A DNA stretch of 64,000 bases from Adiantum capillus-veneris (lineage: Eukaryota; Streptophyta; Polypodiopsida; Polypodiales; Pteridaceae): assembly GCA_014529385.2 (NCBI GenBank), contig CM043971.1, positions 53,603,209 to 53,667,208 of the forward strand. The letters run 5' to 3'. The notes below the pieces were generated by a model, which was not told the origin of the DNA, did not search any database, and worked only from the letters and a program-made list of their open reading frames with translations. Shown in pieces: positions 59,056 to 64,000 of the stretch. Position 1 is the stretch's first letter. Each line of letters opens with the position of its first letter. The translations under genes and the position numbers were made by a program.

Positions 59056-59460
59056 TTGATGAAGCCCATCAACACCCTGGAAATAGATGACCGACAATGG
59101 GAATTGCAGAAAGATGCAGTGTCAACAAATGATGAATGGTTAGATGGAATGGACCTTTGCATCGAAGTACAACTCAACAACCATAGCACAAATGCATTGG
59201 TCGATACAGGAGCTAGAGTAAATGCAGTCAGTTATTCCACGTACAAGAAAGCAACAAGTCTGTCTTTGACAGCAGGAATAGTGACTATCAAAAGATGCAA
59301 CAAGAAACCAACACCAACATTGGGAGTAATCAACTTGAATGTGATAGTGCATGGATGTTCATGTCCTCATCAGTTTGTACGCTTACCAGATGAACACATG
59401 AATGAGACAATGATTCTTGGAATTCATTGGATGCGAACATACAAGGCAGTACCAGATTGA
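59056..59460 (+). pseudogene. Retropepsin-like domain located 3' of the integrase
   Basis: MKPINTLEIDDRQWELQKD leads into NALVDTGARVNAVSYSTYKK, a retroviral-type aspartic protease signature (D-T-G-A). A hydrophobic segment and ILGIHWMRTYKA follow, fitting the ILG motif of the fold. It is in the same frame as the integrase, with several stops between 58,969 and 59,055. In Ty3-gypsy elements the protease normally lies between Gag and RT. Here it may be an added domain, a transposed protease or the start of another element. Confidence 0.65.
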
Positions 59461-61750
59461 GATACCAATCTGCTCAAGCTATCACCTAAAGGTGGACAAC
59501 TCATTGTTCTAATTGCACCAAGCAAGGAGGAATGGTAAGGATGTTATCAGCAGAGCAAACCACGAAGCAATCAATCTTCTCCATCCTATTGACAAGCAAA
59601 TGCTACAAGTAGCATGCAAGGAGTCAAGCAAATTTGGGTACCGAAAGCACAGCTTGAGGACAAGCCGATTCAAATCTGGGAGCCCAAAACATCATCGACA
59701 ATACCAAAGACGGTTCCAAAGGTCATAACACAAAGACGAGCATCTCCTAGAAAGGAACCTAGCACGAAATGGATTTGAAAGAAAAAGGAGCACTTATCTT
59801 CTTTGCAAACTTGAAAACCAATCAAGCAATGGAGAGTTAAGTCTCAGAAACCTCAACCACACCATTCCGACCAAGACAAACCAAGATATTAATGGCGGGT
59901 AAAAGCTCGACAACAGTCATTATTGATACCAAAAGCTCATAAAATCAGCATGCTAAAGCATCCTAATGGTATAATCAACCACACCATTCCGACCAAGACA
60001 AACCAAGATATGAATGGCGGGTAAAAGCTCAACAACAGTCATTATTGATACCAAAAGCTCAAAAAATCAACGTGCTAAAGCATCCTGATGGTACAATCAA
60101 GGAAAGAGCACACAAGCTACAAGATTTGCTCTTTGGAAGACAGCATCAGAAAGCCTCCACATCAGTAACCCTTGAGTTAATTACTCAAGACCCAACTCTT
60201 GCACAACATAATGGCTTGAACTGCATTGATCTTCAAAGCATGGTAGAGCCAACCAAGGCTATGCATAGACATGATTGTTCAACCCATGCACACAATCATC
60301 TCAGAGTACGCCATCTACGAGGGGTGGAAGAGTACTAAAGTAATTAAGGGCAATGTTTGAAGAGGGAGAAAAAAGTTTGATGTTAACGTGTGATTTTTTG
60401 AAAAATTAACTAATAATGCCCTTATAAATCATCAACAGGGAAATTTATTTGACAATATCTTCTCGTTGAGTGTAAATAGTGTATATACTATCAAAAAATC
60501 ATCAAAAGTAGTCCTTTTTTGTTATTTTTCATCATTTTTCTTGATATTGAGACTTAAAGATGGAGAAATCCAACAAAAAACAATAAAGCCGTGTTTTTCA
60601 ATGGATTTTCTTAATTATTGGATTTTCACTCTACTTTTTAGCGCATTTTGTTATTTTCCTTGATTTTTTCAATAAACAGGTCAAAAATAATAATAAATAG
60701 CAAAGGAGCTCAGATGGAAAAATTGAAGACACGGTGGTGATCAGAAAGACAAGGCGAACAAGCACAAAAAATTTCAATCAAATCGGCAGATGGAAGCGGG
60801 AAGCCTAAATTAGGCGGCCAGACTTACTTTTGCAAAATTCTTGCAGAATGAGCTACAAGAATCCCATTGGAGAAATATCTGAGTCTAACATAGATTTCAC
60901 AGCCTAGTAGGACTAACAGGGGGATCTGAGGAAAAATGGTTCGGGAAGTCCGTGTATAGATACCCAAGCTAAGCTGAAACCACCTCCTTTACACTTGTTG
61001 CCTTTGGAGAAAGCCTTTCGACCCTCTTCACATGTATTTTTCGGAGTTCACAGTCACCTGTTTTCAGCGCCGTATCACACGAGACATGAGGGGTAAGTTC
61101 TATACTTGTCAATGATCCATTTTGTACGGCCGGTAGCTAGTCTAAACCCCTAGAAAAAACCTTAGAATTTGAGCAGTGCAAGAAGATCTACGACCAAAAA
61201 TTGACCATAGCAGCCTGCTAGCTCAGTCAAATCGGATGAGATTTGAATTATAGCATGCCCCAACATAATAGAACACTTCTATAGCAACAGTTGACCATTT
61301 GGCAAGGGTTGAGGGGGTCCCAAGTAAAAAAGCTAGGTTTTTGGCAGATGCCATAATTGGTTTTTGACTCCACAGACAGCTTATATACGAGGTCTATACA
61401 CATTGTATATGATTGGTTTCATAAAATCAAACAAGCCAAGCCCTCGAAAAGCAGAAAATGGCTCGAAGGCTACAAAGCGTCAAATTCGACATACGAGGAT
61501 AAACTGACTCCAAATGGGCCAAAATTGGATGAGTTGGTTCATGACTATGTTGCGGACAAGTCCATAGCCTCAAAAGTGACTAACCAACTCTGCGGGTCAT
61601 GTAGTCACAAAAATCGGTGATTTTAGAGTCGACAAAGTACGAAGTGATGCCGGCAAGACCAAAGTTTACCAAATTCAATTTAGGACTTGTTTTAGGTGTA
61701 TAGAATGTGTTTAGGTCAAAATTTCCAAGTTTTGCAAGAAAATATTGACT
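59461..61750. other. Decayed transposon-derived stretch
   Basis: Between 59,460 and 60,340 short peptides (PKAQKINVLKHPDGTIK, then HKLQDLLFGRQHQ) continue in changing frames and may belong to the same relic. Beyond 60,340 nothing coding is recognisable apart from an 87-codon frame at 61,357-61,620 without a known domain. Confidence 0.35.
59854..60097. repeat. 122-bp tandem duplication
   Basis: The units 59,854-59,975 and 59,976-60,097 begin CAACCACACCATTCCGACC and differ at a handful of bases. Confidence 0.9.
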
Positions 61751-61753
61751 GTT

Positions 61754-62352
61754 GTAAATAATCACGATTATTTACTTTTGCAAGATTTTGGCTTGAAAAT
61801 TGTATCGTCACCTCACCTATCACTTGTACACACCTATTACATGCCAAATTCAAGTATGAGCCAAAATGACCGAATGTAACTTGGAAAATTGCCAAAAAAC
61901 ACAAAGAAGTCTTTGCAAGCCAAATTTTGAGTTATGAGCCACAATTTTTGATCCAAATCACCTCATATCACATACTTAGGATTTATACCATGCCTAGAAC
62001 CAAGCTGCACCAAAAAATGTTCATTTTGATGAAAAAGTTAATACTCGCTATTATTTTACTTTTTTACCAAAATGGAAAAAATTTCTAACTTTGCCATCAT
62101 AGACCCAAAGTACATGTTGTAATAAGTCCACAAGCCAAGTTTGAACAAATTTGGAGCTCAAAATCTCAAAATTTCTTTACATCTACTGTTTCAAAGACCT
62201 AAAGCCTAAATCTGGCACTATTTTTACCCTGTGCACCCAAATGAGCCCATATTTCACTTAGAGTATGTATTTGGTATATACTTCAAGCCTATAAAGTCAA
62301 GTTTGCAAAAAGTTAAAAAAATTACTCAGCTATAAATAATCACGATTATTTA
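61754..62352. repeat. ~286-bp-spaced dyad cores, second class
   Basis: The core at 61,754-61,775 has perfect 10-bp arms (GTAAATAATC / GATTATTTAC) around AC. The core at 62,333-62,352 has 9-bp arms around AC. A degenerate version lies near 62,040. Starts at about 61,755, 62,040 and 62,333 give spacings of about 285 and 293 bp, like the array at 27.8-28.7 kb. A gag-like frame begins about 190 bp after the last core, behind a T-rich/ACAG acceptor-like segment. Confidence 0.65.
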
Positions 62353-62541
62353 CTTTTGTTGCAATTTTTTGTTTGGACTTCATAATTTTGCTCTTTACAT
62401 GTTTTTATGCATCTATGCATGTTCAAAAAATGATTTGAAGCAAATTGGACTAAATTTATCAGCATTTTTTACTAAAGGACATTTCAAAGAAGAATCTGCC
62501 AAATTTGCTAATTTTGACACTCTGTTCACTTAACAGGAGCC

Positions 62542-63976
62542 ATGCAAGTTGCAGAGAGGGCCAAGAAGAAGCTCTCGCAAAAGGAGAAGCTGCAAGAGCT
62601 ACCTCCATACCAACTGGACCCCAGTTCAGTCAAAACTGCTAAAGCGACCTACCTGTCGAAAGAATAGCTTGAAGAGCATAACACAACAATGTTCACAGGT
62701 AGATTCAAGAGCGAAGAAGGACATGAAGTAGAACTGCAACTTCTACCAAAAGAAGTTTATGATGTCGCCACAAAGCCTGATACAAAAGAAGCTAATAGAA
62801 GGCTTGGGCTCAGAGACTTTTATGAACAAGAGCCATGTGGAGTGGATTTCCACAAAGCTTATGAGCTCTTGTCCACGATCACACGATCAAAGAAGATGGA
62901 ACCATCCAAATCTCCGACCAACAAGGCAACAAAGTCGAAGTGGTGATTACAAAAGAGATAGTGGCAGAAGCTCTACAACTGCCAACAGAAGGAATGACAA
63001 TGAGGGCAAGAGATAGAAAGTCGGCAGGAACTTTCACCAAGGAAACCACAGCTGCGACATTTGCCGACCTCATCCAAAAAATAGGTGGAAGAGCCTGCAA
63101 GATTGTATCATCAGCACTTTCACTTCCTCGCCAAGAGATCGTCAAGGTATACAACACCCAATCATGCGGTTGTCACAACCTTTACACAAGTTCTCAAGTC
63201 AACGACCAGGAAACCAATTGACCACGCACAATACGTGTTGTCCACATTGAAAGAGACAAAGAAAGAGGGAAAAATAACATATCTGGGAGCACCAGAGGTT
63301 CTAACCCGAATTGCCTACCATGCTATCAACGGCTGACAACTTGCCACCTGCCCAAGATCAAAACACTTGGATTGTGTCCACACAACCATCCCCTTGAGCT
63401 ACAAGATCTACCAAGAGAACATACAAGTCTGCTGAGAGCTCGCCAGAATGACATAGCAGTGAAAGCTCAAACAATGAGGGAAAAAGTGTTCGACGAGAAG
63501 AGATGAAAAGAAAAGCCGTGCCAGCACATCAGGAGGAGCCGCAACAAAAACAGGCCAGGCTTGAAAGAGAAAAGTATTCCTATGAATGCAGCCGCCAAGC
63601 ACAAGGCAAGGACCCGGCCAAGTGGGTACCCATTGAATTGAAAGAACCAAGAACAAAGCACCATGCTAGGAAACAGGCAAAAGATCCCACTGAGTTATTG
63701 GAAAAAATGTATCAAGAAGCAGAAGCTTTGAACCTGAAAGAAGCCCAAGAAGCGGAATGGAAAGCTAAAGAGGCGGCGGACCAGCAAAAACAAGCCAAAG
63801 AAGCAACCGCACAAGGAGAAGCATCGCATGAACAAGGTGACATGCCTCCCCGACCTTCTTCACCTGCTTTAGAACAACATGATCACCCCATACCGAGCCC
63901 ACCACCATCACCAACAGATAAAGACATAAAAGAGACAGAGCCTGAACAAAGAGAAGCAGCTGAATCTGCACAATAG
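62542..63976 (+). pseudogene. Broken gag-like reading frame of a plant retroelement
   Basis: ATG 62,542 opens MQVAERAKKKLSQKEKLQEL. One TAG lies at 62,665-62,667, and the frame continues (MFTGRFKSEEGHEVEL, GVDFHKAYELLSTI). It shifts near 62,885 into EDGTIQISDQQGNKVEVVIT and EIVAEALQLPTEG. It shifts again near 63,110 into HFHFLAKRSSRYTTP and YLGAPEVLTRIAYHAING, and a final frame (63,503-63,976) is highly charged with Ala/Glu/Lys helices and a Pro/Ser-rich end. From memory, multicopy retroelement Gag-like proteins of non-flowering plants have this order, but I cannot name a family. No zinc knuckle or pol follows before the window ends. Confidence 0.5.
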
Positions 63977-64000
63977 GCAGCTACTACACAAGGCAACACA

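Noticed and set aside
1..64000. CRISPR array
   Set aside because: The tandem repeats here have no regular 25-40 bp repeat/unique-spacer pattern and the sequence is eukaryotic.
1..64000. tRNA or rRNA genes
   Set aside because: No cloverleaf-like sequence with A and B boxes or rRNA-like conserved segment was noticed. The tRNA-like strings are retroelement primer-binding sites.

Overview
This is nuclear DNA of a land plant. The evidence is an intact 14-exon plant-type cellulose synthase gene with canonical GT/AG introns, several plant LTR-retrotransposon families whose primer-binding site matches the initiator-Met tRNA, a CACTA-type transposon derivative, and a lack of any operon-like layout. 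The low gene density, heavy repeat load and class-specific region of the cellulose synthase suggest a non-flowering land plant such as a fern, but the species cannot be proved from the window.

Layout. 0-2.1 kb: two decayed, inverted copies of one ORF family. 3.7-17.9 kb: a block rich in GTACCAA motifs. It holds a plus-strand coding relic (4.6-6.2 kb) and a broken multi-exon minus-strand gene (17.9 to 6.66 kb) that ends in an FCP1-like HAD phosphatase domain. What looks like a large intron of that gene carries a ~545-bp tandem array, and a young Ty1-copia element (10.63-16.12 kb, 214-bp LTRs, 5-bp target duplication) sits inside the array. 18.1-20.9 kb: decayed Ty3-gypsy pol with a ~240-bp insertion. 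24.2-29.6 kb: duplications, a ~286-bp tandem repeat with self-complementary cores, and a third copy of the ORF family. 29.9-34.8 kb: an old copia element with a 5' LTR but no recognisable 3' LTR. 36.8-38.0 kb: minus-strand gypsy gag relic. 41.2-42.2 kb: a 1-kb inverted-repeat element. 42.9-46.3 kb: a B-box exon carrying a stop codon and a deleted CACTA element.

48.5-54.6 kb (minus strand) is the only clearly intact host gene, a cellulose synthase catalytic subunit. The conceptual splice gives 1,083 residues with every splice phase compatible. A 106-bp tandem duplication at its 5' end copies the start codon and would create a 16-codon upstream ORF if transcribed.

56.2-64 kb: a chimeric, broken Ty3-gypsy pol with two successive integrase zinc-binding regions. 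A retropepsin-like domain lies 3' of the integrase. Further on come another ~286-bp-spaced dyad repeat array and a broken gag-like ORF.

Apart from the cellulose synthase and the nearly intact copia polyprotein, almost every coding signal is a relic. The signals that known features explain least are the dyad-symmetric cores of the ~286-bp repeats, whose arms differ between loci yet stay self-complementary, and the gene split by the repeat array.
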